From the NCBI RefSeq assembly GCF_026241855.1, contig NZ_JAPJDC010000001.1, positions 1,116,001 to 1,180,000 on the forward strand: 64,000 nt of DNA, written 5' to 3'. Every line of letters begins with the position of its first letter. Within the stretch, counting starts at the first letter, position 1. Position numbers and translations under genes: made by a program. This DNA comes from Curtobacterium flaccumfaciens pv. betae. Its GTDB lineage: Bacteria; Actinomycetota; Actinomycetes; Actinomycetales; Microbacteriaceae. This document shows, piece after piece, positions 1-9,261 of the stretch. The notes under the pieces are model-generated. The model was not told the origin of the DNA. It made no database searches and saw only the letters and a program-made list of their open reading frames with translations.

Positions 1-39
1 GCCGACGGCTCCGACGGCACAGTGATCCTGGGGAACTGA
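1..39 (+). CDS. 3' end of an unidentified upstream gene (partial)
   Basis: Reading from base 1 gives the last 12 codons of a gene (ending ...TVILGN) and a TGA at 37-39. The next gene starts with GTG one base later, so the two are probably co-transcribed. Too little is visible to name the product. Confidence 0.5.
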   Translation, partial: ADGSDGTVILGN

Positions 40-40
40 C

Positions 41-862
41 GTGACGAGCCCGGGCGACCCGCAGCAGCAGCGTGGGTACTACGGTGCGGGCTGGTCCCAG
101 CCCGCACCGCCCGGCCCGGGTGCCCAGCAGCCCGGTGGCCCCGTGCCGCCGCAGCAGGGCGGTGTGCCGCAGTACGGGCGTCAGCCCGGTGCCGGTGCGC
201 CGTACGCCCCGCCGCGGCCGCCCCGTGCCCCGGCAGACCCGCGTCGGGCCTTCGCGCCCGGGGCCTCGGTGACGAACACGGCCGGCGCGCTCATCGCCGT
301 GGTGGCGCTGGTGCTCGTCGAGTTCGTGTCCGGGCTCTTCGGGCTGCTCGGCACCTCGCTCGTGGTCAGTCCGTTCCGGCACTACGGCGCCGGCACGAGC
401 CTGCTCGGCAGCTTCACGACCGGGGTCTTCGTGGCGCCGTTCCCGTACTACGTCGGCGCGTTCCTGGCCCTGGCGTTCCTGACGCCGATCGACCGTCGCA
501 GTCCGCTGCCGAGGCTCCTGCTCCGCGTGGTCCTCGCCGGCGCCGCTGGCACGGTGGCCCTGATGCTCGTGGGGGTCTTCACCGGGTCGCTCGGAGCGAC
601 CACCGCCGGCGCTTCCCAGCTCGTCATCGACGTGGTCACGCGGCCGCTGCAGAACGGTCTGCCGTTCACGGTGATGCTCCTGGCGACCGCCACGGCGGCC
701 TGGCTCTGGCTCGGTCGACCGCGCCGCGGACGAGGCCCGTCGACGACCCCGGGCATGCCGGGCACCGTCCGACCCGCCGACGCGGTGCCGCCGTCGACGA
801 TCCAGCAGCCCCCGCAGCAGCAGCCCCCGGCGAACCCCTGGGGCGGTCCAGCGCCCCGCTGA
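41..862 (+). CDS. hypothetical membrane protein with Pro/Gln-rich N-terminus
   Basis: The protein has 273 aa and its function is not recognised. The first 75 residues are rich in Pro, Gln and Gly and look disordered. They are followed by about four hydrophobic segments (roughly 80-110, 123-147, 158-183 and 205-225), and then a short Pro/Gln-rich tail ending near PPANPWGG. This predicts an integral membrane protein with cytoplasmic low-complexity ends. It starts with GTG one base after the stop of the preceding gene, which suggests an operon. It converges on the DUF4031 gene, and palindromic repeats lie between them. No catalytic motif is visible. Confidence 0.7.
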   Translation: MTSPGDPQQQRGYYGAGWSQPAPPGPGAQQPGGPVPPQQGGVPQYGRQPGAGAPYAPPRPPRAPADPRRAFAPGASVTNTAGALIAVVALVLVEFVSGLFGLLGTSLVVSPFRHYGAGTSLLGSFTTGVFVAPFPYYVGAFLALAFLTPIDRRSPLPRLLLRVVLAGAAGTVALMLVGVFTGSLGATTAGASQLVIDVVTRPLQNGLPFTVMLLATATAAWLWLGRPRRGRGPSTTPGMPGTVRPADAVPPSTIQQPPQQQPPANPWGGPAPR

Positions 863-876
863 GCCCGCCCGCGGCC

Positions 877-967
877 CCTCGCACGGTGCGAGGCCCCCGC
901 CGACCCGTGCGAGGTTCCGTACTCGGTGCGCCCGTCTCCGCGTCGCACGGAGTACGGAACCTCGCAC
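877..967. repeat. paired inverted repeats in a convergent gap
   Basis: Two hairpins lie side by side between convergent genes. The first, 877-893, is CCTCGCAC-G-GTGCGAGG. The second has left arm 907-924 (GTGCGAGGTTCCGTACTC) and right arm 950-967, a perfect 18-base match to its reverse complement. Pairing continues into the loop with one mismatch. The octamer GTGCGAGG is shared by both hairpins. There is no T-run, so this is not a standard intrinsic terminator, though it could act as a bidirectional one. The rest of 863-1067 holds no gene. Confidence 0.75.
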
Positions 968-1067
968 CGTTCGCGCGGCCCTGCGGCCCTGCGAGCCGGC
1001 GACGCGCCGTGGGAGGTGCCGCGCGGGGCGGACCCGAACCGGGCCTCCCGGCCGCCCTGACGCGCTG

Positions 1068-1340
1068 TCAGCGGCTGCGCTTGTCCCGCTGCGCCACGCG
1101 CAGCCCACTGCGGATCAACCGCAGCACGAGCTCGCGACCGGTCACCGCCGAGGCGCCCGCGGCCACCAGTTCGTCGTACCGCGCGAGCGGGACGTCGTAG
1201 TGGTCGTGGTCGAACGCACGGCGCGGCACACCGGCCCGCGCAGCGAACGCGTGGAGTTCCGCGTAGGATTCATCACTGACGAGGTGCGACCACAGTGTGT
1301 CGTGGGCGGGCCACGTCGGTGGGTCGATCAACACGGTCAC
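1068..1340 (-). CDS. DUF4031 domain-containing protein
   Basis: This is a 90-aa protein of the DUF4031 family, whose function is unknown. The family pattern is clear: [12 protein letters not shown] near the start, [16 protein letters not shown], then [11 protein letters not shown] and a C-terminal [16 protein letters not shown]. The GTG at 1340 gives the usual family length. An in-frame extension up to 1496 would add an unrelated low-complexity stretch and overlap the rplU promoter. The gene is divergent from rplU and convergent with the gene at 41-862. Confidence 0.8.
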   Translation of the reverse strand: MTVLIDPPTWPAHDTLWSHLVSDESYAELHAFAARAGVPRRAFDHDHYDVPLARYDELVAAGASAVTGRELVLRLIRSGLRVAQRDKRSR

Positions 1341-1365
1341 CGTGCAATCGTACGGGTGTCGCCGT

Positions 1366-1520
1366 TTGACCGGACCCAGGGTGATCGAGTATTCTCGGTC
1401 CCTGGTGTCAGCGGGCCGTTCTGCCTGCGTCGCCGATCGGGCCCGGCCTTCCCGGGAGCCGCTCGTGCAGAAGTGGGCACCCGAGACTTCCCTCAAGCAG
1501 AGTTACGTAAGGATTTCCAC
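1366..1520 (+). promoter_or_regulatory. rplU promoter and leader
   Basis: A sigma-70-like promoter is visible: TTGACC at 1366-1371 and TATTCT at 1390-1395 with 18 bases between them. It leaves an untranslated leader of about 118 nt before the rplU GTG at 1521. An AAGGA-type ribosome binding site lies at 1509-1513. Leaders of L21 operons carry autoregulatory structures in some bacteria. Whether this one does is inference only. Confidence 0.55.
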
Positions 1521-1829
1521 GTGGTTTACGCAGTAGTGCGCGCCGGCGGCCGTCAGGAGAAGGTCGAGGTCGGCACCATCCTGACCATCGACCGTGCCAA
1601 GGCGGACGACAAGGGCAACATCGACCTCGCCCCCGTGCTCCTCGTGGACGGTGACAAGATCACGTCGGCGGCTTCCGAGCTCGCGAACGTGACCGTCACC
1701 GCCGAGGTGCTCGACGACCTCCGTGGTCCCAAGGTCATCATCCAGAAGTTCAAGAACAAGACCGGGTACAAGAAGCGCCAGGGTTTCCGCGCTGAGCTGA
1801 CCCGCGTCAAGATCACCAAGATCGCGTAA
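1521..1829 (+). CDS. rplU: 50S ribosomal protein L21
   Basis: This is ribosomal protein bL21, a 23S rRNA-binding protein of the large subunit. The 102-aa length is typical. The start [18 protein letters not shown] and the C-terminal [15 protein letters not shown] block are family hallmarks. The GTG at 1521 is chosen because it gives the conserved N-terminus and has AAGGA a few bases upstream. Longer in-frame starts run back through the promoter. It forms an operon with rpmA 12 bp downstream. Confidence 0.97.
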   Translation: MVYAVVRAGGRQEKVEVGTILTIDRAKADDKGNIDLAPVLLVDGDKITSAASELANVTVTAEVLDDLRGPKVIIQKFKNKTGYKKRQGFRAELTRVKITKIA

Positions 1830-1841
1830 GGGAGTCATCTC

Positions 1842-2093
1842 ATGGCACACAAGAAGGGTGCGAGTTCCACTCGCAACGGTCGTGACTCGAACGCACAGCG
1901 CCTCGGCGTGAAGCGCTTCGGTGGCGAGGTCGTCAACGCCGGCGAGATCATCGTCCGCCAGCGCGGTACCCACTTCCACCCGGGCGCCAACGTCGGCCGC
2001 GGTGGCGACGACACGCTGTTCGCCCTCTCGTCCGGTTCGGTCGAGTTCGGCACCAAGGGTGGCCGCAAGGTCATCAACATCGTCAACGCGTAG
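1842..2093 (+). CDS. rpmA: 50S ribosomal protein L27
   Basis: This is ribosomal protein bL27 (83 aa), which reaches toward the peptidyl transferase centre. The N-terminus [20 protein letters not shown] and the [19 protein letters not shown] block identify it. It follows rplU at 12 bp with a GGGAG ribosome binding site. An intrinsic terminator follows at 2114-2152, so L21-L27 form a complete transcription unit, with obgE probably expressed by readthrough or its own promoter. No extra N-terminal cleavage sequence like that of Firmicutes L27 is seen. Confidence 0.97.
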   Translation: MAHKKGASSTRNGRDSNAQRLGVKRFGGEVVNAGEIIVRQRGTHFHPGANVGRGGDDTLFALSSGSVEFGTKGGRKVINIVNA

Positions 2094-2113
2094 TCGTTCG
2101 AACGACTGCAGCT

Positions 2114-2152
2114 GGAGGGGCGGGCCGAGTGCCCGCCCCTCCTTCGCTTTTC
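2114..2152 (+). terminator. intrinsic terminator after rpmA
   Basis: A 12-bp GC stem, GGAGGGGCGGGC (2114-2125) with GCCCGCCCCTCC (2131-2142), surrounds a 5-base loop. It is followed by TTCGCTTTT. This is the form of a Rho-independent terminator between rpmA and obgE. Confidence 0.85.
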
Positions 2153-2197
2153 CCGCCGACGATCCCGTCGGCACAACGAAACACCAGGAGTGGACCC

Positions 2198-3760
2198 ATG
2201 GCGACCTTCGTCGACCGCGTGACCCTGCACCTCAGCGCGGGGCACGGCGGCAACGGCTGCGTGTCGGTCCGCCGTGAGAAGTTCAAGCCCCTCGCCGGGC
2301 CCGACGGCGGCAACGGCGGTGACGGCGGCGACATCGTGCTCGTGGCCGACCCGCAGGTGACGACGCTGCTCGGCTACCACCGTTCCCCGCACCGCTCGTC
2401 GAAGAACGGGCAGCCCGGCATGGGCGACCACCGCAGCGGTGTCAGCGGCGAGGTCCTCGAACTCCCGATGCCCGTCGGCACCGTGGTGTACGACGAGTCC
2501 GGCGAGGTCATCGCCGACCTCACCGAGCCCGGTATGCGCGTCGTCGTGGCCCCCGGTGGACAGGGCGGCCTCGGCAACGCGGCGCTCTCCACCACGAAGC
2601 GCAAGGCCCCCGGCTTCGCGCTGCTCGGCACCGAGGGGTGGGCGGGTGACATCAGCCTCGAGCTGAAGACCATCGCCGACGTCGCCCTCGTCGGGTTCCC
2701 GAGCGCCGGCAAGTCCTCGCTCATCGCCGCCGTCTCCGCCGCCAAGCCGAAGATCGCGGACTACCCGTTCACGACCCTCACCCCGAACCTCGGTGTCGTC
2801 GAGTCCGGTGACACCCGGTTCACCGTCGCCGACGTCCCCGGTCTGATCGAGGGCGCAAGCGAGGGCAAGGGCCTGGGCCTCGAGTTCCTGCGCCACGTCG
2901 AGCGGTGCGAGGCGCTGCTCCACGTCATCGACTGCGCCACGCTCGACCCGGGCCGCGACCCGATCAGCGACCTCGACGTCATCCTCGGCGAGCTCGAGCG
3001 CTACCCGGTCCCCGAGGGCCAGGTGCCGCTGCTCGAGCGCCCGCAGATCGTCGCCCTGAACAAGATCGACGTGCCCGAGGCGCAGGAGCTCGCCGAGTTC
3101 GTCACCGCCGAGCTCGAGGGCCGCGGCTACCGCGTCTTCCCGATCTCCACGGCGTCCCGCAAGGGGCTCCGTGAGCTGACCTTCGCCCTGGCCGACATCG
3201 TCGAGCAGGCTCGCGCCGCCCGTGCGGCCGAGCCCGTGCCGGAGCGCATCGTGCTCCGCCCCCGCTCGGTCAACGAGAAGCCGTTCACCGTGCGCGCCGA
3301 GGGCGGCGAGGAGCACCGCTTCTACCGCGTCCGCGGCGCCAAGCCGGAGCGCTGGGTCCAGCAGACCGACTTCACCAACGAAGAGGCGATCGGCTACCTG
3401 GCCGACCGGCTCGCGAAGCTCGGCGTCGAGGACGGTCTGTTCAAGGCCGGAGCCGTCGCCGGCTCGACCGTCGTCATCGGTGGCGACGGCGGCATGGTGT
3501 TCGACTGGGAGCCCACGCTCACGTCGACCGCGGAGCTCATCACGAGCGCCCGTGGCACCGACGCCCGCATCGGTGCGACCTCGCGTCCGACCCGCAACGA
3601 GCGGCGCGAGGAGTACTTCGAGCGGATGGACGCCAAGGCGGCCGCCCGTGCCGAGCTCGAGCAGGAGCGCGTCTCCGGGCTCTGGGTGGACGACGACGTG
3701 GTGACCAGCGACCAGCTCGGCACCAGCGAGCAGGTCGAGACCAGCGACCAGAAGGACTGA
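2198..3760 (+). CDS. obgE: GTPase Obg (ObgE/CgtA)
   Basis: This is an essential ribosome-assembly and stress-linked GTPase of 520 aa. The glycine-rich Obg fold fills residues 1-158 (many [12 protein letters not shown] repeats). The G domain begins with the P-loop GFPSAGKSS at 166-174, then DVPGLIEGA (G3) and NKID (G4). A C-terminal OCT domain follows, and then an acidic tail rich in Asp, Ser and Gln specific to this lineage. ATG 2198 is preceded by CCAGGAG and gives the canonical MATFVDRV start. It lies downstream of rplU-rpmA and 7 bp upstream of proB, the usual actinobacterial order. Confidence 0.96.
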   Translation: MATFVDRVTLHLSAGHGGNGCVSVRREKFKPLAGPDGGNGGDGGDIVLVADPQVTTLLGYHRSPHRSSKNGQPGMGDHRSGVSGEVLELPMPVGTVVYDESGEVIADLTEPGMRVVVAPGGQGGLGNAALSTTKRKAPGFALLGTEGWAGDISLELKTIADVALVGFPSAGKSSLIAAVSAAKPKIADYPFTTLTPNLGVVESGDTRFTVADVPGLIEGASEGKGLGLEFLRHVERCEALLHVIDCATLDPGRDPISDLDVILGELERYPVPEGQVPLLERPQIVALNKIDVPEAQELAEFVTAELEGRGYRVFPISTASRKGLRELTFALADIVEQARAARAAEPVPERIVLRPRSVNEKPFTVRAEGGEEHRFYRVRGAKPERWVQQTDFTNEEAIGYLADRLAKLGVEDGLFKAGAVAGSTVVIGGDGGMVFDWEPTLTSTAELITSARGTDARIGATSRPTRNERREEYFERMDAKAAARAELEQERVSGLWVDDDVVTSDQLGTSEQVETSDQKD

Positions 3761-3767
3761 CCGCGGC

Positions 3768-4586
3768 ATGACCGACACGACCGCCCGCACCGACCTCGGA
3801 CCCGTCACCCGGCGAGAGGACATCCCGCGTGCGCGGCGGATCGTGGTCAAGGTCGGCTCGTCCTCGGTCAGCGGTGACGCCGCCGGCCAGATCGGCCCCC
3901 TGGTGGACGCCCTGGCCGCCGCCTACGGTCGGGGGACCGAGGTCGTGCTCGTGTCGTCCGGTGCGATCGCGACCGGTTTCCCGTTCCTCGGACTCGAGGG
4001 CCGACCGGACGACCTCGCCACGCAGCAGGCTGCGGCGGCCACCGGGCAGAACGTCCTGATGTTCCGGTACCAGAAGGAACTCGATCGGCACGGCGTCGTC
4101 GCGGCGCAGATCCTGCTCACCGCCGGTGACCTGCAGAACCCCACACACCGGGTGAACGCCCAGCGCGCCATCGACCGCTTGCTCGCCCTGCGCGTTCTCC
4201 CGATCGTGAACGAGAACGACACCGTCGCCACGCACGAGATCCGCTTCGGCGACAACGACCGGCTCGCGGCCCTGGTGGCCCGGATGCTCGGGGCCGACGC
4301 CCTCGTGCTGCTCTCCGACGTCGAGGCGCTCTACACGGCACCCCCGGAGCAGCCCGGCGCGACCCGCATCGACGAGGTGCCGTTCGGCGACGAGCTGGCC
4401 GGGGTCACCTTCGGCTCGATCGGCACCGCCGGCGTCGGCACCGGGGGAGCGGGGACCAAGGTCGCCGCCGCACGGCTCGCGGCCGAGGCGGGCACCGCGG
4501 TGCTCGTGACCGACACGGCGCTGGTCGACCGTGCGTTGGCGGGCGAGCACCTCGGCACCTGGTTCCACGCCGCGCCGCGTCCCTGA
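3768..4586 (+). CDS. proB: glutamate 5-kinase (short form, no PUA domain)
   Basis: The enzyme phosphorylates L-glutamate to glutamyl-5-phosphate, the first step of proline synthesis. The 272 aa form an amino-acid kinase fold: KVGSSSV near residue 28, VLVSSGAIATG, VNENDTV, FGDNDRLAALVA, and GTGGAGTKVAAARLA near the end. The roughly 100-aa C-terminal PUA domain found in many ProB proteins is absent. Such short forms are known, so this is not evidence of a broken gene. It starts 7 bp after obgE. proA, normally next to it, is displaced by about 970 bp of repeats. Confidence 0.95.
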   Translation: MTDTTARTDLGPVTRREDIPRARRIVVKVGSSSVSGDAAGQIGPLVDALAAAYGRGTEVVLVSSGAIATGFPFLGLEGRPDDLATQQAAAATGQNVLMFRYQKELDRHGVVAAQILLTAGDLQNPTHRVNAQRAIDRLLALRVLPIVNENDTVATHEIRFGDNDRLAALVARMLGADALVLLSDVEALYTAPPEQPGATRIDEVPFGDELAGVTFGSIGTAGVGTGGAGTKVAAARLAAEAGTAVLVTDTALVDRALAGEHLGTWFHAAPRP

Positions 4587-4603
4587 GACGGGTTGCGCCC
4601 GGA

Positions 4604-5472
4604 GCGGTCACGACTCGCCGTCGGTCCGGTGCCGACTGGTCGGGAACCGTCGGTGTGGTCGGCGCGGAGCGACGGCCTGCGACCGCTCGCGTGGTGCGGG
4701 ATGACGTGTCGTGACCGACCGACGGGGTGGACGCGACCGCCTGGAGGTCCGGTGCGGGTCCCGGGGACCGGTGGCGGGCCTCCAGGCGGTCACGACTCCC
4801 CGTCGCGACGCGGTCGTGTGGTCGGGAACCGTCGGTACGGTCGGCGCGGAGCGACGATCTGTGACCGCTCGGCGGGCGGGGGACGACGTGTCGTGACCGG
4901 TCGACGCGGCCAGCCGCCGGGGTGGACGCGACCGCCTGGAGGTCCGGTGCGGCTCCCGGGGACCGGTGGCGGACCTCCAGGCGGTCACGACTCCCCGTCG
5001 CGACGCCGTGGTGTGGTCGGGAACCGTCGCCGCGGGCGTCGCGGAGCGACGATCTGTGACCGCTCGGCGGGCGGGGGACGACGTGTCGTGACCGGTCGAC
5101 GCGGCCAGCCGCCGGGGTGGACGCGACCGCCTGGAGGCCCGGTGCGGGTCCCGGGGGCCGGTGGCGGGCCTCCAGGCGGTCACGACTCACCGTCGGGGCG
5201 CGGTCGTGTGGTCGGGAACCGTCGGCGCGGGCGTCGCGGAGCGATGATCTGTGACCGCTCGCGTGGTGCGGGACGACGTGTCGTGACCGACCGACGGGGT
5301 GGACGCGACCGCCTGGAGGTCCGGTGTGGGTCCCGGCGACCGTTGGCGGGCCTCCAGGCGGTCACGACTCACCGTCGGGACGCGGTCGTGTGGTCGGGAA
5401 CCGTCGGTAGGGTCGGCGCGGAGCGACGATCTGTGACCGCTCGGCGGGCGGGGGACGACGTGTCGTGACCGG
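4604..5472. repeat. tandem array of 182-195 bp palindrome-bearing units between proB and proA
   Basis: The whole proB-proA gap is a tandem repeat. The landmark GACCGCCTGGAGG starts at 4735, 4930, 5125 and 5307, giving periods of 195, 195 and 182 bp, with a partial unit before the first landmark. Each unit holds a large palindrome (ACCGCCTGGAGG ... CCTCCAGGCGGT), then GTCACGACTC, GGTCGGGAACCGTCG, GGAGCGACGATCTGTGACCGCTC and GACGACGTGTCGTGACC. Short units lack a 13-bp stretch around GACGCGGCCAGCCG. Long open frames on both strands here simply translate the repeat (recurrent GRDRLEVR or DRLEARHRS) and are not credible genes. Confidence 0.92.
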
Positions 5473-5542
5473 TGGTCGGGCGGACCGGGCCCGGAGGCAC
5501 GGCGAGTGTCCGGAACGCCCGTCACGAACCGAGGGACGGACC

Positions 5543-5548
5543 TACAAT
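5543..5548 (+). promoter_or_regulatory. -10 hexamer of proA (leaderless start)
   Basis: TACAAT lies with only 6 bases between it and the proA ATG at 5555. Transcription would begin at or next to the ATG, so the message is probably leaderless. It lies just outside the repeat array, so proA has its own promoter independent of proB. Confidence 0.6.
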
Positions 5549-5554
5549 CGGTCC

Positions 5555-6820
5555 ATGTCGTCGATCGCGCCCGCCCCGACCCTGACCGACAAGCTCGTGG
5601 CCGCTCGGGCCGCCTCGTCGGCGCTCGCGACCGCGACGACCGCCGTCAAGGACGCGGCCCTCGGCGCGATCGCCTCGGCCGTGCGTGCCGCGACCGACGA
5701 GATCGTCGCCGCGAACCACGACGACCTCATCGCCGGCGAGGACGGCGGACTCTCGTCCGGGCTGCTCGACCGGCTGCGACTCGACCCCGGCCGGATCGAG
5801 GCCCTCGCCGCCGCGGTCGAGCACGTCGTCGGGCTGACCGACCCCGTGGGGGAGCACGTGCGCGGGTCGCAGCTGCCGAACGGACTCCAGCTCACCCAGG
5901 TGCGCGTGCCGTTCGGTGTCGTCGGGGCCATCTACGAGGCGCGCCCGAACGTCACCGTCGACATCGCCTCGCTCGCGCTCAAGTCGGGCAACGCCGTCGT
6001 GCTCCGTGGCGGATCGGCGGCCCAGCACACGAACGCCGTGCTCGTCGCCCGGATCCAGGACGCGGTCGAGTCGGTCGGCCTGCCCCGCGACCTGGTGCAG
6101 ACCATCGACGAGTTCGGCCGCGCCGGTGCCACCGAGCTCATGCGCGCACGTGGCCTGGTCGACGTGCTGATCCCGCGGGGGAGCGCCGCACTCATCCAGA
6201 CCGTCGTCACCGAGTCGCAGGTGCCCGTCATCGAGACCGGTGCGGGCGTCGTGCACGTGTTCCTCGACGCCTCCGCGCCGGAGCAGCGTGCGGTCGACAT
6301 CGTCCTGAACAGCAAGGTGCAGCGGCCGAGCGTCTGCAACGCCCTCGAGACCCTCCTGGTGCACGAGGCCGCGGCCGAACGACTCCTGCCGGTGCTGGCC
6401 GACCGGTTGCGGGCGTCCGGTGTGACGCTGCGCGGCGACGACGCCACGCGGGCGATCGTGCCCGGGGTGCTCCGCGCCACCGACGGCGACTGGGCGACCG
6501 AGTCGATGGACCTCGACCTGTCGATCCGCGTCGTGCAGGACGTCGACGCGGCGATGGCGCACATCGCACGGTGGTCGACGCACCACACGGAGTCGATCGT
6601 CACGAACGACGTCGACACCGCCGAACGGTTCCTGGCGACCGTCGACTCGGCGGTCGTGATGGTGAACGCGTCGACCCGGTTCACCGACGGCGGCGAGTTC
6701 GGTTTCGGGGCCGAGGTCGGCATCTCGACGCAGAAGCTGCACGCGCGCGGTCCGATGGGCCTGCCGGAGCTGACGAGCACGAAGTGGATCGTGCGCGGCT
6801 CCGGGCAGATCCGCGGCTAG
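5555..6820 (+). CDS. proA: gamma-glutamyl phosphate reductase
   Basis: The enzyme reduces glutamyl-5-phosphate with NADPH to glutamate semialdehyde, the second proline step. The 421-aa length is typical. It has an aldehyde-dehydrogenase fold with IYEARPNVTVDIASLALKSG, the GGSAA loop, IPRGSAALIQ and a catalytic Cys at about 261 in PSVCNALETLL. ATG 5555 gives the family N-terminus and sits 6 bases after a TACAAT hexamer. Upstream in-frame codons lie inside the repeat array and are rejected. A small membrane protein gene and nadD follow. Confidence 0.95.
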   Translation: MSSIAPAPTLTDKLVAARAASSALATATTAVKDAALGAIASAVRAATDEIVAANHDDLIAGEDGGLSSGLLDRLRLDPGRIEALAAAVEHVVGLTDPVGEHVRGSQLPNGLQLTQVRVPFGVVGAIYEARPNVTVDIASLALKSGNAVVLRGGSAAQHTNAVLVARIQDAVESVGLPRDLVQTIDEFGRAGATELMRARGLVDVLIPRGSAALIQTVVTESQVPVIETGAGVVHVFLDASAPEQRAVDIVLNSKVQRPSVCNALETLLVHEAAAERLLPVLADRLRASGVTLRGDDATRAIVPGVLRATDGDWATESMDLDLSIRVVQDVDAAMAHIARWSTHHTESIVTNDVDTAERFLATVDSAVVMVNASTRFTDGGEFGFGAEVGISTQKLHARGPMGLPELTSTKWIVRGSGQIRG

Positions 6821-6860
6821 ACTGAACGGCGTCTTTCCCCGACCGAACGGAGCACGAACG

Positions 6861-7061
6861 ATGACCCTCCTCGCAGAAGCTGCTGAGCACGCCTCCGGGG
6901 CGCCCGCGTTCGTGTTCCCCATGGTCGGCGCCCTCTTCTTCATCTTCCTCGGCTTCGTGACCTGGAGCTTCCGTGACGTGGCCTACCGCCACTCCCAGAA
7001 GTTCGAGGCCACCCGCCACCACGAGACGGGTGTCGACGAGTTCGGCCACACCAAGATCTGA
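6861..7061 (+). CDS. small single-pass membrane protein
   Basis: This is a 66-aa protein of unknown function. Residues 14-40 form one hydrophobic helix ([19 protein letters not shown]). A short polar tail follows with several His and acidic residues ([15 protein letters not shown]). The ATG has an ACGGAGC-type binding site upstream, and a TAGACT hexamer overlaps the proA stop. It lies between proA and nadD. Its compact size and good start make it a likely real gene. Confidence 0.75.
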   Translation: MTLLAEAAEHASGAPAFVFPMVGALFFIFLGFVTWSFRDVAYRHSQKFEATRHHETGVDEFGHTKI

Positions 7062-7072
7062 CCGACCACTCG

Positions 7073-7672
7073 ATGCTCGAGACCACCGGACGGCCACGCA
7101 TCGGCGTGATGGGTGGCACGTTCGACCCCATCCACCACGGGCACCTGGTCGCGGCGTCCGAGGTGGCGCGGGCGTTCGACCTCGACGAGGTCGTCTTCGT
7201 CCCCACCGGACAGCCGTACATGAAGTCCGACGTCACCGACGCCGAGCACCGGTACCTGATGACCGTGATCGCCACCGCGTCGAACCCGATGTTCACCGTC
7301 AGCCGCGTGGACATCGACCGCCCGGGGCCGACGTACACCGTCGACACCCTGCGGGATCTGCACGAACAGCGACCAGATGCCCAGCTCGTCTTCATCTCGG
7401 GCGCAGACGCCGTTCAGCAGATCGTCGACTGGAAAGACCATGATGGTCTCTGGGACCTCGCGCACTTCGTGGCCGTGACGCGTCCGGGACACGCCTTGAG
7501 CCTCACCGGATTGCCCGAGCGGGACGTAAGCTTGCTCGAAGTCCCTGCACTGGCCATATCCTCGACGGATTGCCGTGACCGGGTTCGACGGGGGTTCCCC
7601 GTCTGGTACTTGGTTCCCGACGGTGTCGTCCAGTACATCTCCAAGCACCATCTGTATCGGAGCGTTGCATGA
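7073..7672 (+). CDS. nadD: nicotinate-nucleotide adenylyltransferase
   Basis: The enzyme transfers AMP from ATP to nicotinate mononucleotide, giving deamido-NAD. The 199 aa show the nucleotidyltransferase signature [12 protein letters not shown] at residues 14-25 and the C-terminal ISSTDCR motif (family ISSTxxR). It starts 11 bp after the small membrane gene. Its stop overlaps the ATG of the next gene by 4 bases (ATGA), so translational coupling is likely. Confidence 0.95.
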   Translation: MLETTGRPRIGVMGGTFDPIHHGHLVAASEVARAFDLDEVVFVPTGQPYMKSDVTDAEHRYLMTVIATASNPMFTVSRVDIDRPGPTYTVDTLRDLHEQRPDAQLVFISGADAVQQIVDWKDHDGLWDLAHFVAVTRPGHALSLTGLPERDVSLLEVPALAISSTDCRDRVRRGFPVWYLVPDGVVQYISKHHLYRSVA

Positions 7673-9129
7673 GTTCGTCCGACGCGCAGCCGCCCCTGTC
7701 GCGGCGCCAGGCGCGCGAGCGGGAGCGTGCCGCCGCGGCCGGTTCGCAGCCCGCGACGCCGCCCCCGACCGTCGCCGCACCCGCCGCCGAGACCCCTGAG
7801 TCCCGCCGTCCCGGGTCGCACGTCGCCCCGGCCCCCGGTGGCCCCGCCCAGTCGTCCGCGCCGGCATCGGCGCAGACCGCTCCGGCGTCTGCCTCGTCCG
7901 TCCCGGCGTCGTCACCCGCAGCCGGTGTGCCGCCGTTCCCGCCTGCCTCCGCGACCGAGATCGTCCCCGGCAGCGGTGGGCTCACCCGTCGGCAGATCCG
8001 GCAGCTCCGCGCCGCCGAGCGCCAGGCGGTGCAGCCGGTCCCGCTGCAGGACCCCACGCCCCAGTCGTCCGACCGCACCGTCGAGGACGTCCTCGGGTCG
8101 GTGGACACGATCGACCCCACCGCCGGGCCGCAGAGTGCTCCGGACGCCGAGGCCACGCACGACGAGCAGCCCGCTGCCCCGACGGTCCTCGACCAGGCCG
8201 CGGTCGCCCAGGCCACCGAGGCCGACGGCTCCCCGGACGCGCTCGAGCCCCTCGACGAAGCCGCCGCGCACGCCGAGGAGCCCCGCCGCCACCGGTCGAC
8301 GTGGTCGCCGCCCGCCGACGTCACCGACTCCGACACGCCGGCGACCGACGTCCCCGAGTCGGATGCGCCGGTGAACGACGCCCCTGCGGACGAGACGACC
8401 GACGTCGCCCCGGCGGACGAGCCGTCCAAGGACGCACCCGCTCCCGCTGCCGGGTCGCAGCCCGCCGTCACGCCGGTGCCGATCCCGACGAACACCGCCG
8501 CAGCGACCCCCGCGGTGTTCCCGCTCTCGCTCGACGCCGAGGACGACGACACCAACGAGGTGCCGCTGCCCGAGCCCGCCACCGAGGCTCCGAAGGTCCC
8601 CGCCGCGTTCCAGCGTCCGACCGAGCCGAAGCCGGTGACCACCGCCTTCGCGCCGCCCGCCGGCCACTGGTCCCAGCAGGCGCACGACTCGAACGACTCC
8701 GAGGTGCACGACGCCGAGACCGGCACCCGTCGGGTCGCGGTGACGAACACGAACGCGATCATCCTGCCGAACTCGGCCCTGGCCGACCCCACCGGCGCCC
8801 TGAACGCGACGGGCGAGGTGATCCTGACGGGGTCGATCGACCTTCCGGCATCGCTGTCGTCGACGGGGTCGCACCGGCCGATCGACGGCGCCGAGGTCGA
8901 CCGCCTGCTCGAGCAGCAGGACGAGCAGCCCGACACCGACGCCAGCCCGGTCCGGGCCAGCCGCGCGGTGTCCAGCCACACCTCGACCCGCCAGGTCGTG
9001 CTCGCCGCCGCCAAGCCGAAGGAGTCGCGCACGCCGCTGATCCTCGGTGTCACGGTCGGCGCGGTCGGACTGGCTGCGGCCGGTGTCATCATCACCGCAC
9101 TGCTCACCACCCACGCGTTCGGCGGCTGA
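7669..9129 (+). CDS. Ala/Pro/Asp-rich protein with a C-terminal membrane anchor
   Basis: The protein has 486 aa and its function is not recognised. Most of it is low-complexity and predicted disordered, rich in Ala, Pro, Ser, Thr and Asp. The only hydrophobic helix is at the very end ([20 protein letters not shown], about residues 460-480), so it would be tail-anchored. Two Arg-rich patches, [11 protein letters not shown] near residue 5 and [16 protein letters not shown] near residue 105, resemble each other and may be short functional motifs. It is coupled to nadD by an ATGA overlap and lies upstream of rsfS. Confidence 0.75.
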   Translation: MSSSDAQPPLSRRQARERERAAAAGSQPATPPPTVAAPAAETPESRRPGSHVAPAPGGPAQSSAPASAQTAPASASSVPASSPAAGVPPFPPASATEIVPGSGGLTRRQIRQLRAAERQAVQPVPLQDPTPQSSDRTVEDVLGSVDTIDPTAGPQSAPDAEATHDEQPAAPTVLDQAAVAQATEADGSPDALEPLDEAAAHAEEPRRHRSTWSPPADVTDSDTPATDVPESDAPVNDAPADETTDVAPADEPSKDAPAPAAGSQPAVTPVPIPTNTAAATPAVFPLSLDAEDDDTNEVPLPEPATEAPKVPAAFQRPTEPKPVTTAFAPPAGHWSQQAHDSNDSEVHDAETGTRRVAVTNTNAIILPNSALADPTGALNATGEVILTGSIDLPASLSSTGSHRPIDGAEVDRLLEQQDEQPDTDASPVRASRAVSSHTSTRQVVLAAAKPKESRTPLILGVTVGAVGLAAAGVIITALLTTHAFGG

Positions 9130-9158
9130 CCGCTGCCGTCCCCGACGTCCGTTCTCCA

Positions 9159-9199
9159 CCACCCCGCCGACCCTGGCCTGGCCGCTGTCGGCGGGGTGG
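9159..9199 (+). terminator. strong hairpin after the tail-anchored protein gene
   Basis: The 13-base arms CCACCCCGCCGAC (9159-9171) and GTCGGCGGGGTGG (9187-9199) pair perfectly around a 15-base loop. There is no long T-run (only CTTAT follows), so it may be a weak terminator. A TATGAT -10 hexamer for rsfS begins 3 bases later at 9202. Confidence 0.6.
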
Positions 9200-9261
9200 C
9201 TTATGATCGTGACCCATCAAGCGAACCGGCTGTCCGTCGGTTCGACGACCGGAAGGAATCC

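Noticed and set aside
1835..3850. 671-codon open frame antisense to obgE
   Set aside because: It is a mirror of a high-GC gene. The plus strand encodes a clear Obg GTPase, and the antisense product is low-complexity with no domain.
4604..5472. CRISPR array
   Set aside because: Units are 182-195 bp with no unique spacers between short identical repeats, and no cas genes are nearby. The same applies to the 40.4-41.3 kb array.
4405..5525. Long open frames on both strands within the proB-proA array (up to about 290 codons)
   Set aside because: They are translations of the tandem repeat (recurring GRDRLEVR or DRLEARHRS blocks), span unit boundaries, and lack ribosome binding sites.
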